Shown piece by piece: positions 6,477 to 14,023 of a stretch of 64,000 nt of DNA. The stretch's first letter is position 1, and each line of letters opens with the position of its first letter. The stretch comes from Streptomyces cellostaticus (lineage in GTDB: Bacteria > Actinomycetota > Actinomycetes > Streptomycetales > Streptomycetaceae), in assembly GCF_023630175.1 (NCBI RefSeq), contig NZ_JALLIN010000033.1, positions 1-64,000 on the forward strand, written 5' to 3'. The notes beneath the pieces are model-generated. The model had not been told where the DNA came from and made no database searches. It worked only from the letters and a program-made list of their open reading frames with translations. The translations under genes were made by a program, and so were the position numbers.

Positions 6477-9140
6477 TCACGCGGCGCGGGGGGACCGGCC
6501 GTCCGGCGACGGCAGGTCCTGCTCCGTCCAGAGGGTCTTGCCGGTGGGGGTGTAGCGGGTGCCCCAGTGGTGGGTCATCCGGGCGATGATGAACAGGCCC
6601 CGGCCGCCCTCGTCGTCGCTCGCGGCGTGGCGCAGATTGGGCGTGGTGTGCCCGGTGTCGGAGACCTCGCAGATCAGCGTCCGGTCGCGGATCAGGCGCA
6701 CCTGGATGGGGCCGCCGACATAGCGGATGGCGTTGGTGACCAGTTCGCTGACGATGAGCTCGCTGGTGAACGCCAGGTCCTCCAGCCCCCAGTCCCGCAA
6801 CTGCTTGCTGACGGCGGTACGGATACCGGCCACCCCCGCCGGGTCCGGCGGCAGCTCCCACTGGGTGAACTGGCTCCGGTCGAGCAGCCGGGTGCGGGCC
6901 ACGAGCAGCGTGGCGTCCACGTCCACCGGCCCGGGCAGCAGGGCGGACACCGCCCGGTCGCACAGGCCGTCCAGGGACGTCCGGTCGCCGGCGAGCACCC
7001 CGGACAGTCGCGCGAGCCCGTCCGCGCGGCCGGCGGTGGCCTGCAGCAGGCCGTCCGTGCACAGCACGACGAGACTGCCCGGCGCCAGCCGCAGCTCCGC
7101 GCTCTGGTAGGGGGTGCCGCCCACGCCCAGCGGTGGTCCGGGGGGCAGCTCCGGGTAGCCGACGACACCCGTGTGCGGTTCGACCACCGCCAGCACCGGA
7201 TCCCCGGCCCGCGCCAGGCTGCACCGGCCGGAGACCGGGTCGTACACCGCGTACAGGCAGGTCACACCCCTGGCCTCGTCGGCCTGCGATCTCCGGGGAC
7301 CCGGATCGCCGTGGCGGTCGCCGCGCTCGTGCGCGGTCTGCTCGACCAGGTCCTCCAGGCGGGAGAGCAGCTCGTCCGGGCTCAGGTCGAGGCGGGCCAG
7401 CACACGCACCCCCGTGCGCAGGCGGCCCATCGTGGCGGCGGCGCGCAGGCCGTGCCCGAGCACGTCCCCGACGACCAGGCCGACCCTGGTGCCCGACAGG
7501 GGGATCACGTCGTACCAGTCGCCGCCCACCCCGGACCCGTTGTCGGCGGGCAGGTAGCGGCTCGCCGAGTCGAGGGCGGTGTGCGGTGGCAGGCGGCGCG
7601 GCAGCAGGCTGCGCTGGAGCTTGAGGGCGACCCCGTGTCCGCGCGTGACCACCGGCATCAGCAGCAGACCGAGCAGCAGGGCGCCGAGACCGATGACGGT
7701 GACCCCGCCGGTCGGCCCGAAGAGCGGCAGGTCGATGCTGGTGGAGCCGTATCCCGGGGCCGCGTAGACGTAGGTGGCGTAGACGAACAGGGCGAGCATG
7801 ATGAGCCCGCCCAGGCCCGGCAGCACACCCTTGAAGACGAGGTCCTTGGTGCTGCGGTCGAGGATCTTGCGGTAGTACCAGAGGCAGGCGAAACCGGTCA
7901 GACCGTAGTGGAACGTGATGGCCAGACCGACCGAGTCGACCGAGTCGGCCAGTACGTTCCCGCTGAAGGAGGTCAGCAGCACGAGGAAGGCGACCGAGAC
8001 CGCGCCCATCCCGATCGTCGACCAGGTCGGGGTGAGGAACCGGCGGTGCACCCGGGCGAACCGGGCGGGGACGGCCTTGTGCACGGCCATGGAGAAGACC
8101 GTCCGGGCCAGGGGCAGGATGGTGGTCTGGGTGGACGCCAGCGCCGAGGTCAGCACCATGAGGATCAGCAGCCTCGTCAGCACCACGCCGGTCTCACCGG
8201 CCCCGAACACGGCCTCGCCCAGCCCGGAGAGGACGTCGTCCGAGTTGCGGGCGTTGCCGAGCCCGACGCCCGAGACGCCCGCTCCCGCGAACGCCTGCGC
8301 CGAGGTGGAGACCAGCGCGTACATGATCAGGAGCAGCACCGTGGACAGGACCGCCGCGCGGCCGGGGATGCGGGTGCTGTCGACCGTCTCCTCGTTGATC
8401 GAGACGGCGGTGTCCCAGCCCCAGTAGATGAAGACCCCGGCCAGCAGGCCCGAGGTGAGGGCCTTCACCGAGGTCACCTCGAAGGGGTTGAACCAGGAGG
8501 CGGAGACGTGGAGCGCGGTGGGCGGGGCGTCGGTGTAGACCCTGACCAGCGCGGCGACGGCGAAGACGAGCAGCATCACGACCTCGAGGCAGAGCAGCCA
8601 GCGCTGCAGGGCGGCCGAGAACTGGATGCCGACGTAGCAGACCGCGGTCATCACGGCGATCCACACGATGCCGGCGACGGTGGTCCACAACCGGTCCTCC
8701 GCCAGCCCGTCCAGGCCCACCAGCCGGAATCCGTACGCGCCGGCGATCTCGGCGAGGCTCGCCATCACGATCACGTTGGCGACGACGATGCCCCAGCCGC
8801 CCATCCAGCCGGTGCGGGGGCCGAAGGCACGGGTCGCCCAGGTGAAGGTCGTTCCGCAGTCGGCGTTGCTCGCGTTGAGTTCCCGGAAGGCGTAAGCGAT
8901 CAGCAGCATCGGGACGAACGACAGCATGATGACGATCGGGGCCTGCAGGCCGACCGCCGCGACGATCAGGCCCAGTGTGGCGGCGAGGCTGTAGGCGGGA
9001 GCGGTGGAGGCAAGGCCGATGACCACCGAGGAGAACAAGCCCAGCGCGTCGTTCTTGAGCCCCTTGCGACCGGCCCCCGTCCCGGGAGCGAGGCGGTCGG
9101 CGGACCCGGCGCCGCCAAAAAGCCACACACTCGATTCCAA
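6477..9140 (-). CDS. APC permease-SpoIIE phosphatase-HATPase fusion
   Basis: One uninterrupted 887-residue ORF with three modules. Residues about 25-495 form an amino-acid/polyamine APC permease with roughly 12 hydrophobic helices. Residues about 505-730 form a PP2C/SpoIIE phosphatase, with metal-binding aspartates in GVGGDWYDVI, VVGDVLGHG, LCTDGLLQA and VDVDATLLVAR. Residues about 755-870 form an RsbW-like HATPase with N-box ELVTNAIRY and G-box GGRGLF. In other actinobacteria the last two modules usually follow PAS or GAF sensors, whereas here they directly follow the last permease helix (LQRSLLPRR begins near residue 503). I infer a transporter-coupled anti-sigma switch. The TTG at 9140 is the furthest start; a GTG at 9128 is also possible, and neither has a strong ribosome-binding site. 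Confidence 0.85.
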   Translation of the reverse strand: MESSVWLFGGAGSADRLAPGTGAGRKGLKNDALGLFSSVVIGLASTAPAYSLAATLGLIVAAVGLQAPIVIMLSFVPMLLIAYAFRELNASNADCGTTFTWATRAFGPRTGWMGGWGIVVANVIVMASLAEIAGAYGFRLVGLDGLAEDRLWTTVAGIVWIAVMTAVCYVGIQFSAALQRWLLCLEVVMLLVFAVAALVRVYTDAPPTALHVSASWFNPFEVTSVKALTSGLLAGVFIYWGWDTAVSINEETVDSTRIPGRAAVLSTVLLLIMYALVSTSAQAFAGAGVSGVGLGNARNSDDVLSGLGEAVFGAGETGVVLTRLLILMVLTSALASTQTTILPLARTVFSMAVHKAVPARFARVHRRFLTPTWSTIGMGAVSVAFLVLLTSFSGNVLADSVDSVGLAITFHYGLTGFACLWYYRKILDRSTKDLVFKGVLPGLGGLIMLALFVYATYVYAAPGYGSTSIDLPLFGPTGGVTVIGLGALLLGLLLMPVVTRGHGVALKLQRSLLPRRLPPHTALDSASRYLPADNGSGVGGDWYDVIPLSGTRVGLVVGDVLGHGLRAAATMGRLRTGVRVLARLDLSPDELLSRLEDLVEQTAHERGDRHGDPGPRRSQADEARGVTCLYAVYDPVSGRCSLARAGDPVLAVVEPHTGVVGYPELPPGPPLGVGGTPYQSAELRLAPGSLVVLCTDGLLQATAGRADGLARLSGVLAGDRTSLDGLCDRAVSALLPGPVDVDATLLVARTRLLDRSQFTQWELPPDPAGVAGIRTAVSKQLRDWGLEDLAFTSELIVSELVTNAIRYVGGPIQVRLIRDRTLICEVSDTGHTTPNLRHAASDDEGGRGLFIIARMTHHWGTRYTPTGKTLWTEQDLPSPDGRSPRAA

Positions 9141-9168
9141 CGCCGGGTCACGGACCCCGCAACAGCGC

Positions 9169-9201
9169 GGGCGCCCGCGAATCCCTGGTTCGCGGGCGCC
9201 C
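9169..9201 (-). terminator. Hairpin terminator after the 9242-9517 gene
   Basis: A 13-base perfect stem (GGGCGCCCGCGAA with its complement) and a seven-base loop, 41 bases beyond the stop of the small secreted protein gene. It separates that gene from the permease-phosphatase fusion. Confidence 0.6.
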
Positions 9202-9241
9202 TGCGGCCGGCCGGAGCCGGTCCGTCACCGGCCGGGGTAGG

Positions 9242-9517
9242 TCAGAACGCCTGGTTGTTGCAGCCCATGTTCGAGCCGAGGTGGCTCTGCTGCGCCCCGG
9301 GGTTGCCCTCGCCGTTCAGCAGGTTGCCCGCGGCGCCGGTGAGGGCGCCGACGCTGCCCAGCACCTCGATGTTCATGTCGTGCGAGCGGCACTCGACACC
9401 CTGGGTGACGTCGATGTCGTGGCCGGGCTCACCGTGTGCGAAGGCGCTGCCGGCGCCGAACGAGCCGACGCTGCCGAGCATGGCGCCCACGAGGACCGCC
9501 TTGTGGAACGTGCGCAT
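9242..9517 (-). CDS. Small secreted protein, GCNN-AF family (paralogue 1)
   Basis: A 91-residue exported protein. The signal peptide covers about residues 1-27 (MRTFHKAVLVGAMLGSVGSF, cleavage after AFA). The mature part of about 64 residues has one cysteine in CRSHDMN and a second in the C-terminal motif MGCNNQAF, probably forming a disulfide. It is clearly paralogous to the proteins at 11725 and 12139, sharing V-T/R-Q-S, SHD-x-N, LNGEG-x-PGAQ and the Gly-Cys-Asn-Asn ending. Function is unknown; the size and export suggest a cell-surface or aerial-hypha component. No LPxTG or other wall-sorting motif is present. Confidence 0.75.
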   Translation of the reverse strand: MRTFHKAVLVGAMLGSVGSFGAGSAFAHGEPGHDIDVTQGVECRSHDMNIEVLGSVGALTGAAGNLLNGEGNPGAQQSHLGSNMGCNNQAF

Positions 9518-9602
9518 GGGTTCTCCGTTGTTGGGGGGATGGAAACTGCGACGGATACGGATCGGGTCGTGACCGCTGGGCCGCGGGGGCCGCGGCAGGG
9601 GG

Positions 9603-10484
9603 TCAGCCGAGCTGGGGAAGCCCGAACTGGCCGACCGGCGGTGCCGCGATCCGGCCGAGACCGACCGGGGACAGGCCGGGGGCGGTCGGGGGCGCGACGA
9701 CCGGGTTGACCAGCGGGTTCACCTGGGGATTGACCTGCGGGTTCACCTGCGGGGCGACATGCGCCGGCGGTTCCTGGCTGACGGCCGGAGGCATGGCCAC
9801 CTGCGGGGCGACCTGCGGCATGACCTGGGGCATGACCTGCGGGATGACCTGCGTCGGCTGCGCGGGAGCGGGCTGCTGGTAGGGCGCCTGCTGCTGGTAC
9901 GGCTGCTGCTGCGGGTAGGGCGCCGGCTGCGCGTACGGCTGGGGCTGCGGCTGCGCGTACGGCGACGCGGTGGCCTGGGCCGAGCCCTGCGACACGGCCG
10001 ACGCCGAGGCGTAGCCGGTCTGCTGGGGCGCCTGCGGTGCCGGCGCGTAGGCCGGAGGAGCCTGCTGCGGAGCGGGGGCCGGGGCGTACGCCGGGGGCGC
10101 CTGCTGCGGCGCCGGGGCCGGGGCGTAGCCGGTCTGCTGCGGTGCCGGCGCGTAGGCCGGAGGAGCCTGCTGAGGAGCGGGGGCCGGGGCGTACGCCGGG
10201 GGCGCCTGCTGCGGCGCCGGGGCCGGGGCGTAGCCGGTCTGCTGCGGTGCCGGCGCGTAGGCCGGAGGAGCCTGCTGAGGAGCGGGGGCCGGGGCGTAGG
10301 CCGGGGGCGCCGGCTGCGGCGCGGAGGCCGGGGCATAGGCCTGCGGAGCCTGCTGATCCGGACTCGGCGCCGGAGCGGCGCTGCCCTGTCCGACTGGAGA
10401 ATCGGCATGGCTGACGCCTACGCCGACGACGGACAGACCGCCGGCCGCCGCTACGACGAGCGCGGCCTTGTGAAGCTTGCGCAT
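9603..10484 (-). CDS. Secreted Pro/Ala/Gln repeat protein
   Basis: A 293-residue exported protein. The signal peptide MRKLHKAALVVAAAGGLSVV with cleavage near SHA-DS closely resembles those of its neighbours. The mature chain is low complexity: about 35-residue units built from TGYAPAPAPQQAPPAYAPAP repeated nearly three times (residues about 50-150). Next come a Tyr/Gln/Pro-rich stretch (PYQQQAPYQQ) and a run of four-residue PQVM, PQVA and NPQV steps. It has no cysteine in the mature region. It is probably an extended wall-spanning or matrix polypeptide. The ATG at 10484 is chosen over an upstream in-frame start at 10523 because the signal peptide then starts with the MRKL of its paralogues. 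Confidence 0.75.
   Translation of the reverse strand: MRKLHKAALVVAAAGGLSVVGVGVSHADSPVGQGSAAPAPSPDQQAPQAYAPASAPQPAPPAYAPAPAPQQAPPAYAPAPQQTGYAPAPAPQQAPPAYAPAPAPQQAPPAYAPAPQQTGYAPAPAPQQAPPAYAPAPAPQQAPPAYAPAPQAPQQTGYASASAVSQGSAQATASPYAQPQPQPYAQPAPYPQQQPYQQQAPYQQPAPAQPTQVIPQVMPQVMPQVAPQVAMPPAVSQEPPAHVAPQVNPQVNPQVNPLVNPVVAPPTAPGLSPVGLGRIAAPPVGQFGLPQLG
10020..10335. repeat. 105-bp tandem repeats inside the Pro-rich secreted gene
   Basis: The block starting GTAGCCGGTCTGCTG occurs at 10011, 10125 and 10230 (plus-strand reading), giving spacings of 114 and 105 bases, an exact multiple of codons. The repeat units encode 35 residues. Such arrays change copy number by slippage or recombination. Confidence 0.75.
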
Positions 10485-11010
10485 GAAACCCTCGGCCCTT
10501 CGATACCTGAAAAGGGAAAGCAATTGCGTTCGGTGCCGTCACGCGTGCAGTCGGTGCGATATTCACACCGCACCGTCGGCAGCGGCATTTCTGACCGGCA
10601 CTACGGACGTCGCGTGCGGGCGGGCAGCGAAATTCCTCGCCCTGGTCGAGTTCGCAACGCTGCCTTCTCCCCGTCGGAACGAGAATTCGCGCGCCCCGGT
10701 CACGGCAGCCGAAGGCCTGTCACCCGTTTGCCACACCTCCCGGAGGAGGGATCGGGACACGCCGGAGAGGGAATCGGGGCACCCCGGAGAGGGAATCGGG
10801 GCACGTGTCCGCCCACCGGCTTTGCGTCGAATGGGTGACCCCGGGCCGGCGGCCGTATCCGCGGCCGTTCGCACCTCGTTCCCCACGGGCCGGACGCGAC
10901 GGTCCAACGCAGCCGCCGGCCTCGCCGGGCGGCGGGACGTCGAAGGCCGTGCCGCCCCGTCAGCGTTTCACCAGGTTCCGCGCACAGGTCAACGAAGGAC
11001 CGAGGATTCC
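10485..11010. other. Divergent intergenic region between two secreted-protein genes
   Basis: A 526-base region between divergently transcribed secreted-protein genes, containing two promoters. Near 10500-10650 it is richer in A+T than its surroundings. At 10741-10805 there are three tandem 21-22 base units with core GGAGAGGGAATCGGGGCAC (the first imperfect). I see no coding sequence that fits the local codon bias. Confidence 0.45.
10741..10805. repeat. Three tandem 22-bp units in divergent promoter region
   Basis: Units lie at 10741-10761 (imperfect), 10762-10783 and 10784-10805. The last two are nearly identical. Iterons upstream of a promoter can be regulator-binding sites, but slippage is an equally simple explanation. 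Confidence 0.5.
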
Positions 11011-11523
11011 ATGCGCAAGCTTCAGCACGTCGCGCTCGTCATCGCAGCCGCGGGCGGTCTGTCCGCCGTCGGCGCCGGCCCGAGCTCCGCCGCCCCCGCC
11101 GCTTACGGCGGGACCGTTCCGACGCCCGTCTCGCAGCCGGACGCCCAGGCCGCCTCGGCCGCCTCCGCCCAGGCGACCGCCCAGACCTACGGCTCGCCGG
11201 CCCCGCAGCGGGCCCCACAGCAGGCCGCACCGCAGCGCGGTACCGAGGTCGCCCCGCAGGTCAACCCCCAGCTCAGTCCCCAGCTCAGCCCCCAGATCAC
11301 GCCCCAGGCCCAGCAGACCCCGCAGGGCGGCCCGCAGACGATCAACCACGGCGGTGCGGTGACCCAGAGCAACCTCTTCCGCCCGTACCAGGAGTGCAGC
11401 CCGCAGACCCTGCTCGACGCGAACGTCCCGGTCGCTCTGCTCGCCGCCGCCGAGACCCGGGGCGTCGACTGCACCCAGGCCAACAACCAGTCGAACTCCC
11501 TGGCCAGCGCCCAGCGGTACTGA
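11011..11523 (+). CDS. Secreted protein with C-terminal two-cysteine domain
   Basis: A 170-residue exported protein. The signal peptide (MRKLQHVALVIAAAGGLSAV, cleavage near SSA-AP) is followed by a Pro/Gln/Ala-rich linker with NPQLSPQLSPQITPQ steps. The folded C-terminal part of about 60 residues contains FRPYQECSPQTLLD and RGVDCTQANN. That domain is homologous to the short secreted protein encoded at 14024-14266, which has YRPYQECSPQTV and TTCGQYN. The two conserved cysteines probably pair. A GAAGGA and a GAGGA precede the ATG. It transcribes away from the 9603-10484 gene, whose signal peptide is nearly the same. Function is unknown. Confidence 0.75.
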   Translation: MRKLQHVALVIAAAGGLSAVGAGPSSAAPAAYGGTVPTPVSQPDAQAASAASAQATAQTYGSPAPQRAPQQAAPQRGTEVAPQVNPQLSPQLSPQITPQAQQTPQGGPQTINHGGAVTQSNLFRPYQECSPQTLLDANVPVALLAAAETRGVDCTQANNQSNSLASAQRY

Positions 11524-11724
11524 CGGACACCGGCCGGCGCCCCGCCCCGCTCCGCACGCCCGACGATTCGACGATCCGTCAGATCGACTACGGGTCAAGG
11601 GGCTTCGCGACGCGACCGGGGCGCGGCGAGTCTCCGCCCCTTTGGGGGTATTCGACACTAATCTCCCGTAATTGTAGAGCGTCGATCTGCCACAGATCGC
11701 ACCCCCCACTCCACCGGAGATGAC

Positions 11725-12009
11725 ATGCGCAAGCTTCGCAACGTCGCCGTCCTGGTCGCCGCCATCGGCAGCCTCGGACTCGTCGGCGGCACGGCCCAGG
11801 CCGCGGGTGGCCACGGCGGCGACCACGGTGACAGGTTCAACGTCACGCAGAGTTCGAACTGCAAGTCGCACGACCTGAACCTCGACCTCCTCGGCGAGGT
11901 CGGCCTGATGAACGGCCTGCTGGGCAACGGCCTGAACGGCGAGGGCAGCCCGGGCGCCCAGAACACCCACATCGGCTCGACCATGGGCTGCAACAACAGC
12001 GCCTTCTGA
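11725..12009 (+). CDS. Small secreted protein, GCNN-AF family (paralogue 2)
   Basis: A 94-residue exported protein with a signal peptide (MRKLRNVAVLVAAIGSLGLV, cleavage near AQA-AG). The mature peptide of about 67 residues has a Gly/His/Asp-rich start (GGHGGDHGD), the shared core VTQSSNCKSHDLNLDLLGEV, and the ending MGCNNSAF. Its two cysteines match those of the paralogues at 9242 and 12139. GGAG lies seven bases before the ATG. It is followed by a hairpin at 12043-12083 and then by a duplicate gene with the same 3' hairpin, so the two probably arose by tandem duplication. Confidence 0.75.
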   Translation: MRKLRNVAVLVAAIGSLGLVGGTAQAAGGHGGDHGDRFNVTQSSNCKSHDLNLDLLGEVGLMNGLLGNGLNGEGSPGAQNTHIGSTMGCNNSAF

Positions 12010-12042
12010 GCCCCGGTCCGGCGCACCGACGCCGGAGGGTGA

Positions 12043-12083
12043 ATGGTCCCGGCACCGCGGCCCAGGCCCGGCACCGGGACCAT
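12043..12083 (+). terminator. Hairpin terminator, copy 1
   Basis: ATGGTCCCGG and its complement CCGGGACCAT form a 10-base stem around a GC-rich loop, 33 bases after the stop codon. The surrounding 75 bases recur almost unchanged at 12425-12500. Confidence 0.7.
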
Positions 12084-12138
12084 TTGACGCTCCCCCAGGC
12101 CCCCTCTTCCTCCGCCCTCACCCCCACCGGGAGATCAC

Positions 12139-12426
12139 ATGCGCAAGTTCCGTACGACCGCCCTCCTCATCGCCACCATCGCCAGCGCCGGGCTCCTCGG
12201 TGCCGGCGCCGCCCACGCCGGTGAGGGCTGGGGCGGCAAGGGCGGCGACGCGTTCAACATCCGGCAGAGCAGCACCTGCACCTCGCACGACCTCAACGCC
12301 GATGTCCTGGGCGAGGTCGGCGTGCTCAACGGCCTGGGCGGCAACCTGCTGAACGGTGAGGGCAACCCGGGTGCGCAGGCCACCACCATCGGCTCGACCA
12401 TGGGCTGCAACAACAGCGCCTTCTGA
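12139..12426 (+). CDS. Small secreted protein, GCNN-AF family (paralogue 3)
   Basis: A 95-residue exported protein. The signal peptide (MRKFRTTALLIATIASAGLL, cleavage near AHA-GE) precedes a mature domain with IRQSSTCTSHDLNADVLGEV, LNGEGNPGAQ and the ending MGCNNSAF. It is closest to the neighbour at 11725, with which it also shares the downstream DNA, and is more distant from the copy at 9242. GGGAG lies seven bases before the ATG. Function is unknown. The conserved SHD-x-N and Gly-Cys-Asn-Asn elements are the residues to test first. Confidence 0.75.
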   Translation: MRKFRTTALLIATIASAGLLGAGAAHAGEGWGGKGGDAFNIRQSSTCTSHDLNADVLGEVGVLNGLGGNLLNGEGNPGAQATTIGSTMGCNNSAF

Positions 12427-12459
12427 GCCCCGGTCCGGCGCACCGACGCCGGAGAGTGA

Positions 12460-12500
12460 ATGGTCCCGGCACCGCGGCCCAGGCCCGGCACCGGGACCAT
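12460..12500 (+). terminator. Hairpin terminator, copy 2
   Basis: The same 10-base stem as at 12043-12083, again 33 bases after the stop of a GCNN-AF gene. It is followed within 40 bases by a second, much longer palindrome. Confidence 0.7.
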
Positions 12501-12539
12501 TCGGCGCTCCCGCGGCCACCGGCCGCCGGCAGGCCGAAC

Positions 12540-12587
12540 GGCAGACTCCGGTGCCCCGACCCGCGGGTCGGGGCACCGGAGTCTGCC
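12540..12587. terminator. 48-bp perfect palindrome, likely bidirectional terminator
   Basis: Both halves (24 bases each, centred between 12563 and 12564) are exact complements, with GACCCGCGGGTC at the middle. It lies between the convergent genes ending at 12426 and 12621, so a two-way terminator is the simplest reading. Confidence 0.7.
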
Positions 12588-12620
12588 GCTTTCGCTGCGG
12601 ACCGTCCGGCCCGGCGGCGT

Positions 12621-12965
12621 TCAGAACCCGATGTGCGGCTTCCTGAAGCCCTTGGGCAGCTCCGCCCTGTTGGAACAGTCCACGACCTGCCCGGTGCTCG
12701 CGCTCTCCTCGCCCGTGATCTCGTCCGCCGAGAACACGACGTGCGGACGGTCGACCGTCGAGCAGTCCTGCTTCTGCCGGAGGACGTGCGTACCGTCCTT
12801 GTCGACATGGGAGTCGTTCTCCTGGACGCACACGGTGCCGCCAGGTGCGGTGCCGTGGCAGCCGCCCGGGAGTCCGTGGGCGTGCGCCTGGCCGGCGCCG
12901 AGGCAGAGCGCGGCGACACTCCCCACGAGCCCCGAGACGGTGGCGATCCTCTGCGTGGTGAACAT
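12621..12965 (-). CDS. Small secreted protein with four cysteines
   Basis: A 114-residue exported protein. The signal peptide (about residues 1-29, ending AHA) precedes a mature chain with cysteines in GGCHG, TVCVQEN, KQDCSTV and VVDCSNR, enough for two disulfides. It resembles the neighbour at 13625-13969 in length, in the signal peptide (IATVSGLVGSVAAL versus IAAVAGLVGGLAVA) and in its spaced cysteines. This suggests a second paralogous group inside the array. Nothing points to an enzyme. The ATG lies eight bases downstream of a GAAAGGGGA-like purine run. Confidence 0.7.
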   Translation of the reverse strand: MFTTQRIATVSGLVGSVAALCLGAGQAHAHGLPGGCHGTAPGGTVCVQENDSHVDKDGTHVLRQKQDCSTVDRPHVVFSADEITGEESASTGQVVDCSNRAELPKGFRKPHIGF

Positions 12966-13100
12966 GTACTGGGTTCCCCTTTCTCGAAACGGAGGCCCGG
13001 ACGTCCGCGCCGGTGACCGGCTCGCTCCCGGGCCGGCATCCCCGAACAGCGCCCCCGGGAGCCGGACTTGACGTCCGGTGCGCCCGACGGCGGAACGACT

Positions 13101-13145
13101 GCAGCCCGGGCGCGTGCCGTTACGGCCGGCGCGCGCCCGGGCTGC
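13101..13145 (-). terminator. Hairpin terminator after the 13190-13486 gene
   Basis: GCAGCCCGGGCGCG pairs with CGCGCCCGGGCTGC across a loop of about 17 bases, starting 45 bases beyond the stop of the minus-strand gene. Confidence 0.6.
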
Positions 13146-13189
13146 TCTCGCCGCGGTGTCACCGGGACACCGCTCGACGCAGTGCGTCG

Positions 13190-13486
13190 TTACTGGTCCT
13201 CGCCGTGCTCGCCGTAGCCCTGCTCGGGCTCGGAGCCCCTCTCGTCCTCCTGGGGCTGACCCTGCGGCCGGCCCTCCTGCGGCTCGGCCTGCGGCCGCTC
13301 CTCGGGCCGGCCCTGCGGCTGGACGTAGTAGCCGCCACCGACGGCGACGGCGTTGGCCGAGGAGTTGGCCACCGCGCTGATCGCCGGAGGGGCGTCGTAC
13401 TCGCCGGCGAAACCGGCCCCGGCGCCCAGGACGGACAGCCCGGCCACCGCCGCCGCTACGATTGCAGCGCGCTGAAACTTACGCAT
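13190..13486 (-). CDS. Small secreted Glu/Gln/Pro-rich protein
   Basis: A 98-residue exported protein. The signal peptide MRKFQRAAIVAAAVAGLSVL with cleavage near GFA-GE belongs to the same MRK-type family as its neighbours. The mature part has a short Ala/Asn/Val-rich stretch, then a charged low-complexity tail built on QPQGRPEERPQAEPQEG and ending EQGYGEHGEDQ. It has no cysteine. It is probably disordered after export, like a small version of the 9603 gene product. The ATG at 13486 is preceded by a purine-rich GGGT; an upstream in-frame start at 13624 would bury the signal peptide. Confidence 0.65.
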   Translation of the reverse strand: MRKFQRAAIVAAAVAGLSVLGAGAGFAGEYDAPPAISAVANSSANAVAVGGGYYVQPQGRPEERPQAEPQEGRPQGQPQEDERGSEPEQGYGEHGEDQ

Positions 13487-13524
13487 GGATCGACCCTTTC
13501 GTACCCGGACGGAATCGCCCGGTT

Positions 13525-13564
13525 CAACTACGTAGGGTGAGCGTATACACACTCTCCGTAGTTG
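13525..13564. promoter_or_regulatory. Imperfect inverted repeat upstream of secreted-protein gene
   Basis: CAACTACGTAGGGTG faces CACTCTCCGTAGTTG with 13 of 15 positions pairing, centred on an AT-rich GCGTATACA. It starts 39 bases before the start codon at 13486, a suitable place for an operator or promoter overlap. Confidence 0.35.
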
Positions 13565-13624
13565 CCGAGGATCTACACTCCCCATGTCGCACCCGCAACC
13601 CGGGCCGCGGCGGCCCTGCGCCAC

Positions 13625-13969
13625 TCAGGGCATCAGACCGAGCAGCCCCTCCTCGTCGCCGCCTTCCGCCGGCGACGCCCCCGTCGTCGTGGGGGCACAG
13701 GTGATCTCGGGTCCGACCCGGGTGACCCCGGCGCCGACGGCGGCGGGCAGCGTCATGGGCCGCACCGGCGTACAGGTCTCCCGGTGCGGCACGAAGCCGC
13801 CCTCGGGCACCTCGCCCGTGATCCGCTGCGTGCAGCGCACGTCACCCTGGAGGTCGGGGACACAGGGCGCCGACCCCCCTGCGGCGAACGCCGGAGCGAC
13901 ACCGGCGCCGGCCACGGCGAGGCCGCCGACGAGTCCCGCCACGGCCGCGATCTTCATTCCGCTGAACAT
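13625..13969 (-). CDS. Small secreted protein with four cysteines (paralogue)
   Basis: A 114-residue exported protein, the same length as its neighbour at 12621-12965. The signal peptide (MFSGMKIAAVAGLVGGLAVA, cleavage near AFA-AG) precedes a mature region with cysteines in APCVPDL, VRCTQRI, RETCTPV and EITCAPT. The C-terminal 20 residues are Glu/Gly rich. I would group it with the 12621 protein as a four-cysteine family distinct from the GCNN-AF proteins. Purines (AGGAAGG) precede the ATG. Function is unknown. Confidence 0.7.
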   Translation of the reverse strand: MFSGMKIAAVAGLVGGLAVAGAGVAPAFAAGGSAPCVPDLQGDVRCTQRITGEVPEGGFVPHRETCTPVRPMTLPAAVGAGVTRVGPEITCAPTTTGASPAEGGDEEGLLGLMP

Positions 13970-14023
13970 GTCTCGCGCCTTCCTGTGCGGGTGCGCCCGA
14001 GAACCGGTCGCACCGGACCGGAC

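Noticed and set aside
5229..9572. Very long plus-strand open frame of 1447 codons across the beta-helix and permease genes
   Set aside because: It is an antisense or shifted frame produced by high GC with few stop codons. Codon bias and protein families clearly support the genes on the other frames.
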